From Prevotella sp. UBA7764 (GTDB lineage Bacteria > Bacteroidota > Bacteroidia > Bacteroidales > Bacteroidaceae): a stretch of 38,719 nucleotides of DNA. A program made the translations under genes and the position numbers. The stretch spans positions 33,320-72,038 of the forward strand of contig DLDU01000016.1 of NCBI GenBank assembly GCA_002481295.1, read 5' to 3'. The notes under the pieces are model-generated. The model was not told the origin of the DNA. It did no database searches and saw nothing but the letters and a program-made list of their open reading frames with translations. Below are positions 24,951 to 34,227 of the stretch, in pieces (within the stretch, counting starts at the first letter, position 1; the number at the start of each line of letters is the position of its first letter).

Positions 24951-25850
24951 TCACTCAGCCACCACGACATTTTCCTGATTGCCTATCGTCAGACGCATGA
25001 GGTCATAATAAGAACCATTGTAGATATTCAAGTCCACATGACCTTTGATACCTGGCAGCTTACCCACATCGGTATGCTGCCAGAATTTCCATTTGCCCTG
25101 ATACTCCACTTTGTCGACATAATAGTGAGCGATCCAATATGGGTAGTCGTCAAAGACCGGAGCACTCAGATAGGCATCCTTGAATTTATAATAAGTATAG
25201 ATGATAGGCTTCACACCATACTTATTCTCTACGATATGAAGCCACGTAAGGATATCTGTTTGGAAATCCTCCACACTCTCGTTCTTCGGCTTATGCTCCA
25301 CGTCGAGCACCGGAGGCAAATCTCCATCCAGCAAATGCACTTTGCTCAGGAAATAATTGGCTTGAGATCTGGCTGAGGAGTTGTTGCTCCAAAAGTGATA
25401 AACGCCACGGATAAAGCCATATTCCCGTGCTTGATAGAAGTTCTCATCGAAGTTGGGATCAATGCGCGAGGATCCCTCTGTGGATTTGATGATGATGAAA
25501 CGAATAGGACAACCGTCGACCATCGCATTGGAGCGTAGACGGTCCCAGTTGATCGTACCCTGATAGTGCGAGATGTCAATGCCATGCACCTCATAACCCT
25601 CAGGATATTTGTCGTCGCCATAGAGCGCACGCCAGCGGAAGCCCGTAGGCCCCACGAAAAAATAATAGAAGGCCCACACATAAACCACGATACCGGCCAA
25701 CCCGCCGAAAATAGCAGCACGGCTGAGATGTATGTGAAGAAAAGGAAGACGTATGCCTACAGAGCCACGACGCGACGACCGCGAACGCGATGAAGTGCGT
25801 CGGCGGGAAGAAGTTTTTCTTCGTCTGGTGGTTTGTCGTGTGTTTGTCAT
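24951..25850 (-). CDS. Membrane-anchored GH25 lysozyme (muramidase)
   Basis: The 299-residue protein begins with an Arg/Ser-rich basic tail (1-30, with repeats such as SRSRSSRRGS), followed by one membrane helix (about 44-67, IFGGLAGIVVYVWAFYYFF). A GH25 muramidase domain occupies 87-290. Active-site features are visible: HGIDISHYQG with Asp92, YHFWSNN, and the DVE motif in LPPVLDVEH (Asp183, Glu185). GH25 enzymes cut the MurNAc-GlcNAc bond of peptidoglycan. The domain would face the periplasm with the basic tail in the cytoplasm (inferred from charge). It is a single gene between two opposite units. Confidence 0.9.
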   Translation of the reverse strand: MTNTRQTTRRRKTSSRRRTSSRSRSSRRGSVGIRLPFLHIHLSRAAIFGGLAGIVVYVWAFYYFFVGPTGFRWRALYGDDKYPEGYEVHGIDISHYQGTINWDRLRSNAMVDGCPIRFIIIKSTEGSSRIDPNFDENFYQAREYGFIRGVYHFWSNNSSARSQANYFLSKVHLLDGDLPPVLDVEHKPKNESVEDFQTDILTWLHIVENKYGVKPIIYTYYKFKDAYLSAPVFDDYPYWIAHYYVDKVEYQGKWKFWQHTDVGKLPGIKGHVDLNIYNGSYYDLMRLTIGNQENVVVAE

Positions 25851-25883
25851 CTCTTAGATTTGTCTCCTATTATATATAAAGAA

Positions 25884-25925
25884 GAGGCATCCTCCACCCA
25901 TGTTACCACATAAGGAGGATGCCTC
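25884..25925 (-). terminator. Hairpin downstream of pfp
   Basis: GAGGCATCCTCC (25884-25895) pairs with GGAGGATGCCTC (25914-25925), an exact 12-bp GC-rich stem with an 18-nt loop. It lies between the pfp stop and the GH25 start. The T-tract is weak (TTCTTTATATA on the minus strand), so attenuation rather than full termination is possible. Confidence 0.6.
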
Positions 25926-26001
25926 GTCAAAAGAGGATTGCCTCACATCTTTCGTGAGCATCCTTATCATAGAGAATCGACGAACGATTCCCAAAGTTCA
26001 A

Positions 26002-27657
26002 TTAGCGGTTTGCCTTAGCCTCGTTCTCCAAAGCCAGCGTACGAGTCTCACGGTCGCAGACCTCAGAGGGACCCCAATACTGGATAGGACCGGGATAGAC
26101 ATAGCACGTCTCACGGGCCCACTCATCACGCTTCTCAGCAAACTTCTTGAAAGGTGCACCGTCGAGTTCAACGAGAGCTTTACGGATCACAGGCTTCATC
26201 TCACCATTGCGGCGCTCCATGTTCATCATCATAGTGATTGGCACACCACCGGCTTTCCACTCATCGGTAGAAGCGGAGAGGTTCTGAACGATAGCCATGT
26301 AACCCGTCTTGCCGTTGGCAATCAGGTGAGCGGCACTCACACCGAGTGCATAGCAGTAGTCAGCGTCGAAGTTGGAAGGAGCAGCGCAACGGCCCTCATA
26401 GCCGAAGAAGTGGTGTTGGGCAGCAAACTTACCACAATACTTACCCTCTTTCTTCCACTCGTCGAGCTTAGCAGCAACCATGTCAGAGAGCAACTTCTCG
26501 GTCTCGATCAGAGACACCTGAACGTTTCCGTGCGGGTCACGGTCGAGAGAGAGCTGACGTGCCACAGCCTCAGGCAGTGTAGCGAAAGTCTCTGCATTCT
26601 CCTTGCTCAGGTGAGCGAGGATATACTCGCGCTGTGCGTCCTTCTCCAAATCCTTATAGTCTGCGCCGTGAGCAGCGAGCAGGTCGTTGAGCTCATCGAT
26701 CAGACGGCCAATGGCAGGAATGAACTCGATGAGGCCCTCGGGAACGAGCACCACACCAAAGTTGTTGCCATCCTCAGCACGCTTAGCGACAGCAGTGGCA
26801 ATCTGCTCCACGATATCGTTGAGCGTCATATCCTTCTTCTCCACTTCCTCAGAGACGATGCAGATATTTGGCTGAGTCTGCAGAGCGCACTCCAAAGCGA
26901 TATGAGATGCAGAACGACCCATCAGCTTGATAAAGTGCCAGTATTTACGTGCAGAGTTAGCGTCACGCTCGATGTTGCCGATCAGCTCAGAGTATACCTT
27001 TGTAGCAGTATCGAAGCCGAAGCTGGTCTCGATCTGATCGTTCTTCAGGTCGCCGTCGATGGTCTTCGGGCAGCCGATAACCTGGATACCATAGTTCTTG
27101 GCAGCATAGTACTCAGCGAGCACGCAAGCATTTGTATTGGAGTCGTCACCACCGATGATAACTACAGCCTTGATGTCGAGCTTGCGCAGAATCTCAAGAC
27201 CCTTCTCAAACTGGTCTACCTTCTCCAACTTGGTACGGCCGGAACCGATCATATCGAAGCCACCGGTGTTGCGATAGTCGTCAACGAACTCGGGAGTGAG
27301 CTCGATATACTTATGGTCAACAAGACCGCCGGGACCCATAAGGAAGCCATAGACCTTGTTCTCAGGGTTCATCTTCTTCACTGCATCGAAGATACCGCAG
27401 ATGACATTGTGACCGCCAGGTGCCTGACCACCGGAAAGGATCACACCGACATTCATCTTGCGGTTGGCAGACTCCTCACCGGGCACAAACTCGATAAGCG
27501 GCATCCCGTAAGTATTCGGGAAAAGCTTCTTGATTTCTTCCTGGTCACCTACACTTTGGGTAGGAGCTCCCTCTTTTACGCTGACAGCACCTTTGAGGCC
27601 CTTCGGCAACTTTGGCTGATATTGGGCACGGGCTTTCTGCAAAAGACTCTTTTTCAT
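26002..27657 (-). CDS. pfp: Diphosphate--fructose-6-phosphate 1-phosphotransferase
   Basis: The 551-residue enzyme phosphorylates fructose-6-phosphate using pyrophosphate instead of ATP, reversibly, in glycolysis/gluconeogenesis. It belongs to the long PFP type. Motifs are [15 protein letters not shown] (71-85), GGDDSN (169-174), where the second Asp marks pyrophosphate use, and PKTIDGD (197-203, with the catalytic TIDGD). The fructose-binding MGRSASHIA follows. Length fits the family. The start at 27657 gives [19 protein letters not shown] -7 element lies about 45 nt upstream. Confidence 0.95.
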   Translation of the reverse strand: MKKSLLQKARAQYQPKLPKGLKGAVSVKEGAPTQSVGDQEEIKKLFPNTYGMPLIEFVPGEESANRKMNVGVILSGGQAPGGHNVICGIFDAVKKMNPENKVYGFLMGPGGLVDHKYIELTPEFVDDYRNTGGFDMIGSGRTKLEKVDQFEKGLEILRKLDIKAVVIIGGDDSNTNACVLAEYYAAKNYGIQVIGCPKTIDGDLKNDQIETSFGFDTATKVYSELIGNIERDANSARKYWHFIKLMGRSASHIALECALQTQPNICIVSEEVEKKDMTLNDIVEQIATAVAKRAEDGNNFGVVLVPEGLIEFIPAIGRLIDELNDLLAAHGADYKDLEKDAQREYILAHLSKENAETFATLPEAVARQLSLDRDPHGNVQVSLIETEKLLSDMVAAKLDEWKKEGKYCGKFAAQHHFFGYEGRCAAPSNFDADYCYALGVSAAHLIANGKTGYMAIVQNLSASTDEWKAGGVPITMMMNMERRNGEMKPVIRKALVELDGAPFKKFAEKRDEWARETCYVYPGPIQYWGPSEVCDRETRTLALENEAKANR

Positions 27658-27700
27658 TTTAGAAAGTTCGATTAATTAATTAAAAACAGTATACTACATG

Positions 27701-27708
27701 CAAAAGTA
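27701..27708 (-). promoter_or_regulatory. -7 element of the pfp promoter
   Basis: TACTTTTG on the minus strand (complement of CAAAAGTA). I see no clear TTTG at -33. Confidence 0.5.
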
Positions 27709-27802
27709 CATTATTTCATCGAGAAATGAGAAGAAAAAAGAAAGAAAACCAGTTTTTGAAACATTTTTTTTGCACGACGGGCGACGTTTCATCTTTTTTT
27801 CT

Positions 27803-27810
27803 TATCTTTG
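27803..27810 (+). promoter_or_regulatory. -7 element of the rightward gene run
   Basis: TATCTTTG fits TAnnTTTG, 38 nt before the ATG at 27849. No good -33 box is seen. It probably drives the run 27849-35811. Confidence 0.5.
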
Positions 27811-27848
27811 GAGAAAAATAAAGTATCACTCACTTAATCATTACTATT

Positions 27849-28121
27849 ATGGCTAAGAAAAAGGATTTAAAGCATTCCATCAATTGCATCTGCAGCGACC
27901 TCTTCGCTGAGGCTGTCGCCGCATCGTTGTATGGCGCAGAGAAAGAAGGCACCGATGCCCAGCAACTTCTGTCTTCCATCATCGTTCTGCGTGACGATTT
28001 TGTAAAGCGTGTCTCCCATCCAGAACCGGGAATGGAGCCAAGGCAGTACTACACCAACCTCATCAACGACTTCAATCACCAGATTTCCGACATCATCGAC
28101 CAGATCAGCAACCTCGGCTAA
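27849..28121 (+). CDS. Small conserved-looking protein, function unknown
   Basis: This 90-residue protein (KKKDLKHSINCICSDLFAEAV...) is mostly helical, with two cysteines spaced C-x-C at residues 13 and 15 and no signal peptide. The C-terminus (INDFNHQISDIIDQISNLG) is amphipathic and might dimerise. I do not recognise the family. It is the first gene of a rightward run and has its own promoter element. Confidence 0.75.
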   Translation: MAKKKDLKHSINCICSDLFAEAVAASLYGAEKEGTDAQQLLSSIIVLRDDFVKRVSHPEPGMEPRQYYTNLINDFNHQISDIIDQISNLG

Positions 28122-28152
28122 TGGTCGGTTGCAGGTTTCTGAACACACGATT

Positions 28153-28719
28153 ATGATTCAACAGTTCTGCAATTGGCTTCTCGTCAAGCGTATGAAATGG
28201 ACCATCAAGGACCAACAGCCGCTCCCCGAGAAATGTATCATTTGTCTGGCACCGCACACCAGTAATTGGGATTTCATCATGGGTCTGCTCTATATGTTCT
28301 CCCGTGGCATACGCATCAATTTCCTGATGAAGAAAGAATGGTTTCGATGGCCGCTCGGACCTATCTTTCGCTCCATCGGAGGCATACCGGTCTTCAGAGC
28401 CAAACACTCCCATATGACCGATGCGCTTGCTGACGCAGCCATCAAGAGCCCGTCTTTTCGGCTGTGCATCACGCCGGAAGGCACACGCTCGCTGAATGCC
28501 GACTGGAAGAAAGGATTCTATTTCATTGCGCAGAAAGCCCAGATTCCTATCCTGCTCTACTCTATGGACTATGGCAAGAAGCTCATCAAATGCGCTGACA
28601 GTTTCATACCCCAAGGCGATATCGATGCCGATATGTTGAGGGTGAAACGCTATTTCATCCATGTGAAGGGCAAACACCCTGAGAAATTCACAACGGGACT
28701 GCCAGAAGAAAACAACTGA
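28153..28719 (+). CDS. PlsC-like 1-acyl-glycerol-3-phosphate acyltransferase family protein
   Basis: The 188-residue acyltransferase shows the catalytic HX4D motif (APHTSNWD, His35 and Asp40), the acceptor-binding region with GGIPVFRAK, and the third block PEGTRS (108-113). It lacks a strong N-terminal membrane helix. Its size and the early HX4D motif resemble the short PlsC-related enzymes common in Bacteroidetes, which may acylate lysophosphatidic acid or another lipid (for instance ornithine/glycine lipids); the acceptor is unknown. The start is at the ATG 31 nt after the upstream stop; the open frame upstream overlaps the previous gene. Confidence 0.87.
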   Translation: MIQQFCNWLLVKRMKWTIKDQQPLPEKCIICLAPHTSNWDFIMGLLYMFSRGIRINFLMKKEWFRWPLGPIFRSIGGIPVFRAKHSHMTDALADAAIKSPSFRLCITPEGTRSLNADWKKGFYFIAQKAQIPILLYSMDYGKKLIKCADSFIPQGDIDADMLRVKRYFIHVKGKHPEKFTTGLPEENN

Positions 28720-28756
28720 CACCCTGCTCTCATACATCAACCTTTTTCTTGTAGTA

Positions 28757-31648
28757 ATGCTATATAAAAGTTATTTCGTTTTTGCTCTGTTGCTTCTCCC
28801 CGGTGCGCAGACCTTTGCTCAAAATGCTGTCTATCAGGAGAAGGCCAAGAAGGATTTGAATGCATATTTTGTCTCTTATCAGGCAAAACATACCGACTTC
28901 TCCCGTCAACCCCGACTCAAGGAACTGCGCATCGACGATAAGCAACGGAAGGTTACCGTCGTACCAGACCCTTCCTTCGTTCAGCAGGAGCTCAACGATA
29001 AGCAAATTGGCAAAATCTACAAGAAAGTTCGACATCTGCTTCCAAAGGTTTACCGCGACTACGACCTCAGCATCGTCGTTTCGGGATTGCCGCTTGAGAA
29101 CTATGACACAGACTTTACCTCGCTGTCCGGCAATTCGCTTTGGGGGAAGATCCATTACGACGGCATGCCTTGGGTCAGCAATGCGTCGCGCCCCTTCCGT
29201 ATTACCCATGGACTTTATAACCATCATCTGGTAGTCTGGGCCTCGCATGGCCGCTATTATGACACGAAGAAAGGACAATGGCAATGGCAGCGTCCGCCGC
29301 TGTTCGGCACTTGCGAGGATCTCTTCACCGAGACGATCGTCCTGCCCTATCTCATCCCAATGCTGGAGAATGCGGGGGCTGTCGTCTACACACCGCGAGA
29401 GAGGGACTTGCAGACCGAAGAGTATATCGTTGATAACGATGGCATCAATGCTCCCGGATACTCCGAATCGGATGAGGGCAAACAATGGAACAACTGTCCG
29501 CGTTCGGGCTTCGCATACCGGCTGGGCAACTATGTCGACGGACAGAATCCCTTCAAGGACGGTACTGTCCGGATGGCGAAGACCACAAAAAAGAGTAACG
29601 GCACCTACGCGCTATGGCAGCCCAGATTCCATAAGGCGGGTCGCTATGCCGTATATGTCAGCTATCAGACGGTCGATAAGAGCGTGGACGATGCCCATTA
29701 TGTCGTCTTCCACAAAGGACAGGCCACGGAGGTGCGCGTCAACCAGCAGATGGGCGGCGGTACATGGGTCTATCTTGGCACTTACGACTTTGGAGAGGGC
29801 AAGGGCATTGACAACTGTGTCATGCTCACCAACCAGAGCAAGCGCCGAGGCGTTGTCACCGCCGATGCCGTGCGCTTCGGTGGCGGCATGGGCAACATAT
29901 CACGTGGCGGTATCACCAGCGGATTGCCACGCGTTCTGGAAGGCTCCAGATATTTCTGTCAGTGGGCGGGTGCTCCTTATAATATATATAGCAGCCGGGG
30001 AGGTACCGACGACTACGCCGATGACATCAACAGCCGCTCGCGTATGCTCAACTGGCTGGCAGGAGGCTCTGTCTATGTACCAACTGTTGAAGGCGAACAC
30101 GTGCCCTTCGAGTTGTCGTTGGCCGTTCACAGTGACGCTGGCTATGCACCCAACGGCAAAGACCTCGTTGGTTCCCTGGCCATCTGCACCACTAACTACA
30201 ACGATGGTCAACTTTCCTCCGGACTCACACGGCAGGCTTCCAAGATGCTGGCCAAGGACCTTCTCGACAACCTTACGCGCGATCTTACTTATAAATATGG
30301 TAATTGGGCCAGACGATACCTTTGGGACCGCAACTATTCCGAGACCCGCGTGCCCGAAGTGCCCTCGGCAATCCTTGAGACGCTGTCACACCAGAACTTC
30401 CCCGACATGAAGCTGGCGCAGGATCCGCACTTCAAGTTCACCATGGCCCGATCGGTCTATAAGACGCTCGCCCGCTATGTCAACACAATGCACGGACGTC
30501 CCACGATCATCGAGCCTCTGCCGCCTAAAGATCCTGCCGTCACCATCAACAATCGTCAACAGGCTCACGTCTCATGGGTAGTGCAAGACGATCCGCAGGA
30601 GCCATCCGCACATCCCGACTATTTCGTCCTCTACACAGCCATCGGAAAGGGCGGTTACGACAATGGTAGAAAAGTCAAGACGACAGCTGTTGACCTTGAC
30701 GTGAAGCCTGGCGTGCTCTACAGATTCAAGGTCACAGCCATCAACCGTGGCGGCGAGAGCTTCCCCTCTGAAGAAATTGCCCTTTTCACTCAATCGGGAT
30801 CTCAGAAAAGCATTCTCGTCGTCAATGGCTTCCACCGACTCTCAGCCCCTACCGTCATCGACAACAACAGCCAACAGGGCTTCGACATGAGAGATGACAT
30901 AGGAGTAAGCTATGGGCCGACGATCGGATGGCTGGGCTATCAGCAGAGTTTCAACAAGAGCCGCATCGGACGGGAAAGTTCTGACGGACTCGGCTATACC
31001 GACGAGAGCCTTGCCGGAAAGGTCATTGCAGGCAACAACCTCGATGCTGCTACAGCACATGTCGAGGCCATTGCAGGTGCCGGGAAATACAATGTCGCCA
31101 GTTGTTCCTCTCACGCTGTGGAGACCAGACGGGTGGCACTCCATGACTTCGATGCCGTCGACATGGTACTGGGACTGGAGAAATACTCTCCCAACGCATT
31201 GGTCTACGACAAGACTTTTACCGACAACATCCAAAAACAACTCACAGCCTACACCAAAAGTGGTGGTAAACTCTTGGTCAGCGGAGCTTATGTAGGAGCA
31301 GATATGACGGGAAGCAAAGAATCTGACTGGCTGTCCGGCACGCTGAAGGTCAACTACTCTGGCTCACTCAGAACCGACACCTTGCAGGGAGTCAACGGGC
31401 TGCAACAGAACTTCGACTTCTATCGCACTCCCAATGCCGACCACTATGCGGCTACACACGCTGATATTCTTCAGCCTGCAGATGGAGCCATCTGCACCAT
31501 GCAGTACAGCAATGGCTATTCCGCGGCCGTAGCCTATAAAGGCAATGACTACCGCTCCTTCACGATGGCCTTTCCCTTCGAATGCATTATCGACAAGAAC
31601 ATGCAACGACGCTTGATGACCGGCATCATGAACTTCCTGTTGAAGTAA
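28757..31648 (+). CDS. Exported amidase-like protein with golvesin-like and Fn3 domains
   Basis: The 963-residue precursor has a signal peptide (cleavage after TFAQ, about residue 22). The catalytic part looks like an Amidase_3-type peptidoglycan amidase split in two: NHHLVVWASHGRYYD and the Glu-bearing DLFTETIVLPYLIPMLENAGAVV (about 160-215), then AVHSDAGYAP (about 455-464) and VPSAILETLSHQNFPDM (about 533-549). Between them a golvesin-like module (about 270-375, KAGRYAVYVSYQT...) is inserted. An Fn3 domain follows (about 595-678). The last 280 residues (SILVVNGFHRLSAP... to LMTGIMNFLLK) look like a Rossmann-like alpha/beta domain with Gly-rich loops. Such proteins are often labelled 'xanthan lyase', for which I see no support. 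It probably acts on peptidoglycan in the periplasm. Confidence 0.8.
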   Translation: MLYKSYFVFALLLLPGAQTFAQNAVYQEKAKKDLNAYFVSYQAKHTDFSRQPRLKELRIDDKQRKVTVVPDPSFVQQELNDKQIGKIYKKVRHLLPKVYRDYDLSIVVSGLPLENYDTDFTSLSGNSLWGKIHYDGMPWVSNASRPFRITHGLYNHHLVVWASHGRYYDTKKGQWQWQRPPLFGTCEDLFTETIVLPYLIPMLENAGAVVYTPRERDLQTEEYIVDNDGINAPGYSESDEGKQWNNCPRSGFAYRLGNYVDGQNPFKDGTVRMAKTTKKSNGTYALWQPRFHKAGRYAVYVSYQTVDKSVDDAHYVVFHKGQATEVRVNQQMGGGTWVYLGTYDFGEGKGIDNCVMLTNQSKRRGVVTADAVRFGGGMGNISRGGITSGLPRVLEGSRYFCQWAGAPYNIYSSRGGTDDYADDINSRSRMLNWLAGGSVYVPTVEGEHVPFELSLAVHSDAGYAPNGKDLVGSLAICTTNYNDGQLSSGLTRQASKMLAKDLLDNLTRDLTYKYGNWARRYLWDRNYSETRVPEVPSAILETLSHQNFPDMKLAQDPHFKFTMARSVYKTLARYVNTMHGRPTIIEPLPPKDPAVTINNRQQAHVSWVVQDDPQEPSAHPDYFVLYTAIGKGGYDNGRKVKTTAVDLDVKPGVLYRFKVTAINRGGESFPSEEIALFTQSGSQKSILVVNGFHRLSAPTVIDNNSQQGFDMRDDIGVSYGPTIGWLGYQQSFNKSRIGRESSDGLGYTDESLAGKVIAGNNLDAATAHVEAIAGAGKYNVASCSSHAVETRRVALHDFDAVDMVLGLEKYSPNALVYDKTFTDNIQKQLTAYTKSGGKLLVSGAYVGADMTGSKESDWLSGTLKVNYSGSLRTDTLQGVNGLQQNFDFYRTPNADHYAATHADILQPADGAICTMQYSNGYSAAVAYKGNDYRSFTMAFPFECIIDKNMQRRLMTGIMNFLLK

Positions 31649-31695
31649 ACAACATAACCATCACTCTAAAGAAGTTAATTTCAAAACAATACATT

Positions 31696-32028
31696 ATGAA
31701 AATACAAGCAAACCATTCCGGTACCCGCAGTATCGAGATCAGCGAGAAACATTTTAAGACCATCGAGAAATACTCTCTCTTAGACAACCTCGTAGACAGC
31801 AACGGCATCATCGACGAGCCCGTTCTGGACAAGTTGAAGTTCAACGTGCGATCAATGTTGGAGTCTGAGACCATGAAGGACAACAACCTTCTTGACCTCT
31901 GCCTGGATGTCATCTACAACAACAACATGAAGGCCTTCGGCCTCCAGCAGCTTGTCGAAGCCTACAAGCAATGGAAGGCAGCCCAACCAGCGGCAGACGA
32001 TAACGATCCGCAAAACGTCACCGACTAA
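31696..32028 (+). CDS. Small conserved-looking protein, function unknown
   Basis: This 110-residue protein is acidic and helical (KIQANHSGTRSIEISEKHF, then LDKLKFNVRSML). It ends in a disordered tail rich in Asp, Asn and Ala. No signal, membrane segment or recognised motif is present. It stands between the amidase-like gene and the radical-SAM gene (27 bp upstream of it). The start at 31696 was chosen because the open frame upstream runs inside the previous gene. Confidence 0.72.
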   Translation: MKIQANHSGTRSIEISEKHFKTIEKYSLLDNLVDSNGIIDEPVLDKLKFNVRSMLESETMKDNNLLDLCLDVIYNNNMKAFGLQQLVEAYKQWKAAQPAADDNDPQNVTD

Positions 32029-32055
32029 ACAACCGCTCTGACATATAATTACGAT

Positions 32056-34227
32056 ATGACGCAAAAATATCAGCTGACAGACTTCCTACCCACAACACGC
32101 AAGGAATGCGAGTTGCGTGGGTGGGACGAGCTGGATGTGATTCTCTTTTCAGGTGACGCTTATGTCGACCATCCTTCGTTCGGCGCTGCTGTCATCGGCC
32201 GACTCCTTGAGGCAAAGGGCTATAAGGTGGCCATAGTCCCCCAACCCGATTGGCATGGTGACTACCGAGACTTTAAAAAACTTGGACGGCCACGTCTTTT
32301 CTTTGCTGTGTCAGCCGGTGCCATGGACTCCATGGTCAACCGCTACACGGCCAACCGACGTATGCGGCACGATGATGCTTACAGTCCTGATGCACGCCAT
32401 GACATGCGACCGGATTACCCCAGCATCGTTTATACCAAGATTCTGAAGCAGCTCTTCCCCGACGTGCCCGTAGTCTTAGGCGGAATCGAAGCATCTATGC
32501 GACGGCTCACGCACTACGACTATTGGCAGGACCGGCTGATGAAGTGCATACTCTGCGACAGCGGGGCGGACATGATCCTCTATGGCATGGGGGAGAAAAA
32601 TACGATACAGCTCTGCCATGAGCTCGAAGAGGGACGCAACATCAAGGACATCCATGACATCCCACAAACGGTCTATCTCTGCAAGCAGGAAGACATCCCG
32701 GGAGGCATCAGCGACGACGACATCGTGCTCCACTCTCACGAGGAATGTCTGCAAAGCAAGAAAGCAGAGGCTGAGAACTTCCGCCATATCGAGGAAGAGT
32801 CCAACAAGATGCACGCCCAGCGACTGTTACAGGCTGTCGACGGCAAGTTCGCCGTCGTCAATCCTCCCTATCCTCCTCTGACAACGGAAGAGGTGGACGA
32901 GGCTTACGACCTGCCCTACACGCGGTTGCCGCATCCCAAATACAAAGGCAAGACGATACCAGCCTACGAGATGATCAAGTTCTCGATCAATCTACATCGC
33001 GGCTGTTTCGGCGGCTGTGCCTTCTGCACCATCTCGGCCCATCAGGGCAAATTCATCGCATGCCGTTCCAAAGAGAGCATCCTCCGCGAAGCCCGTCAAG
33101 TCATTGCCATGGACGGCTTCAAAGGCTATATCTCTGATCTCGGTGGTCCGTCGGCCAACATGTATGGCATGGGAGGACGCAACAAAAAAGCCTGTGAGCA
33201 CTGCAAGCGGCCCTCGTGCATCAACCCTCAGATCTGTCCCAATCTCAACACGGATCTCTCACGCCTGCTTGACATCTACCATGCCGTCGACGCGTTGCCC
33301 GGTGTGAAGAAGAGTTTTATCGGCAGTGGCGTGCGTTATGATCTCTTGCTCCATAAGAGTAAGGACGAGAAAGCCAACGAAGCCGCAAGACAGTATACCC
33401 GGGAGCTTATTACTCGTCATGTCAGCGGACGCTTGAAGGTTGCCCCCGAGCACACGTCCGACCGAGTACTACGACTCATGCGCAAGCCGTCGTTTGAGCA
33501 GTTCTATGAGTTCAAGCGCATCTTCGACCGCATTAACAAGGAGGAAGGGTTGAAAGAGCAGATCATACCGTATTTTATAAGTAGTCACCCGGGCTGTCAG
33601 GAAGAGGACATGGCAGAGCTTGCTGTCATCACCAAAGATTTGGACTTTCACCTTGAACAAGTGCAGGACTTTACGCCCACGCCGATGACCGTCAGCACCG
33701 AGACGTGGTATACGGGTTACGACCCCTACACACTTGAACCGGTCTTCTCTGCCAAGACACCACGTGAGAAGCTGGCGCAGCGGCAGTTCTTCTTCTGGTA
33801 TAAACCCGAAGAGCGGCAGTCTATTGAGCGTGAGCTGCGACGCATCGGACGCTCCGACTTGATCAAGAAGCTCTACAACGGTGCTCCCTTCCATGGACAT
33901 GTTCACTACGACAGCAAGGCCATCGGCAGTACACCCGAGAAAGCCACTCAACAGCCAAGCGGCAGAAGAGACCGCAACCAAAGACATCACGACAACAGAC
34001 AACCCTATAGTGCGAAAGTCAATGGGGAAAGAAGATTCGAAGACAAGCCTTACGATAGAAGAAAATTCGACGACAAGCCTTACGATGGTAGAAGAAACAA
34101 CGAAAGACGGAGCAGCGACAAACGGAATGGCGACAAACGAAACAGCGATCAACGCAATGACGACAAACGCAAATCGTTCAACCCTAACTTCACGCCCAAC
34201 GGCAAGTTCAAAGGCCGTCGTCGTTGA
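32056..34227 (+). CDS. YgiQ-family radical SAM protein with long charged tail
   Basis: The 723-residue protein has an N-terminal cobalamin-binding-like domain (DVILFSGDAYVDHPSFGAAVIG...) typical of YgiQ. The radical SAM domain follows, with the [4Fe-4S] cysteines in GCFGGCAFC (CxxxCxxC, about residues 316-323) and a further Cys-rich KKACEHCKRPSC. The reaction is not established for this family. Residues about 640-723 form a low-complexity tail of R, D, K, N and S (EDKPYDRRKFDDKPYDG-like units, then SDKRNGDKRNSD-like units), probably disordered and perhaps RNA-binding. The DNA of this tail is itself a degenerate repeat. The next gene overlaps the tail by about 70 nt if it starts at 34157. Confidence 0.9.
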   Translation: MTQKYQLTDFLPTTRKECELRGWDELDVILFSGDAYVDHPSFGAAVIGRLLEAKGYKVAIVPQPDWHGDYRDFKKLGRPRLFFAVSAGAMDSMVNRYTANRRMRHDDAYSPDARHDMRPDYPSIVYTKILKQLFPDVPVVLGGIEASMRRLTHYDYWQDRLMKCILCDSGADMILYGMGEKNTIQLCHELEEGRNIKDIHDIPQTVYLCKQEDIPGGISDDDIVLHSHEECLQSKKAEAENFRHIEEESNKMHAQRLLQAVDGKFAVVNPPYPPLTTEEVDEAYDLPYTRLPHPKYKGKTIPAYEMIKFSINLHRGCFGGCAFCTISAHQGKFIACRSKESILREARQVIAMDGFKGYISDLGGPSANMYGMGGRNKKACEHCKRPSCINPQICPNLNTDLSRLLDIYHAVDALPGVKKSFIGSGVRYDLLLHKSKDEKANEAARQYTRELITRHVSGRLKVAPEHTSDRVLRLMRKPSFEQFYEFKRIFDRINKEEGLKEQIIPYFISSHPGCQEEDMAELAVITKDLDFHLEQVQDFTPTPMTVSTETWYTGYDPYTLEPVFSAKTPREKLAQRQFFFWYKPEERQSIERELRRIGRSDLIKKLYNGAPFHGHVHYDSKAIGSTPEKATQQPSGRRDRNQRHHDNRQPYSAKVNGERRFEDKPYDRRKFDDKPYDGRRNNERRSSDKRNGDKRNSDQRNDDKRKSFNPNFTPNGKFKGRRR

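Noticed and set aside
25900..27675. A 591-codon open frame on the plus strand opposite pfp
   Set aside because: The minus strand encodes a complete PFP with all catalytic motifs. The antisense frame is open because of the codon bias of pfp and shows no motif.
28009..28152. N-terminal extension of the acyltransferase frame into the upstream gene
   Set aside because: It lies mostly inside the 90-residue upstream gene and is Ser/Thr-rich; the conserved protein starts at 28153.
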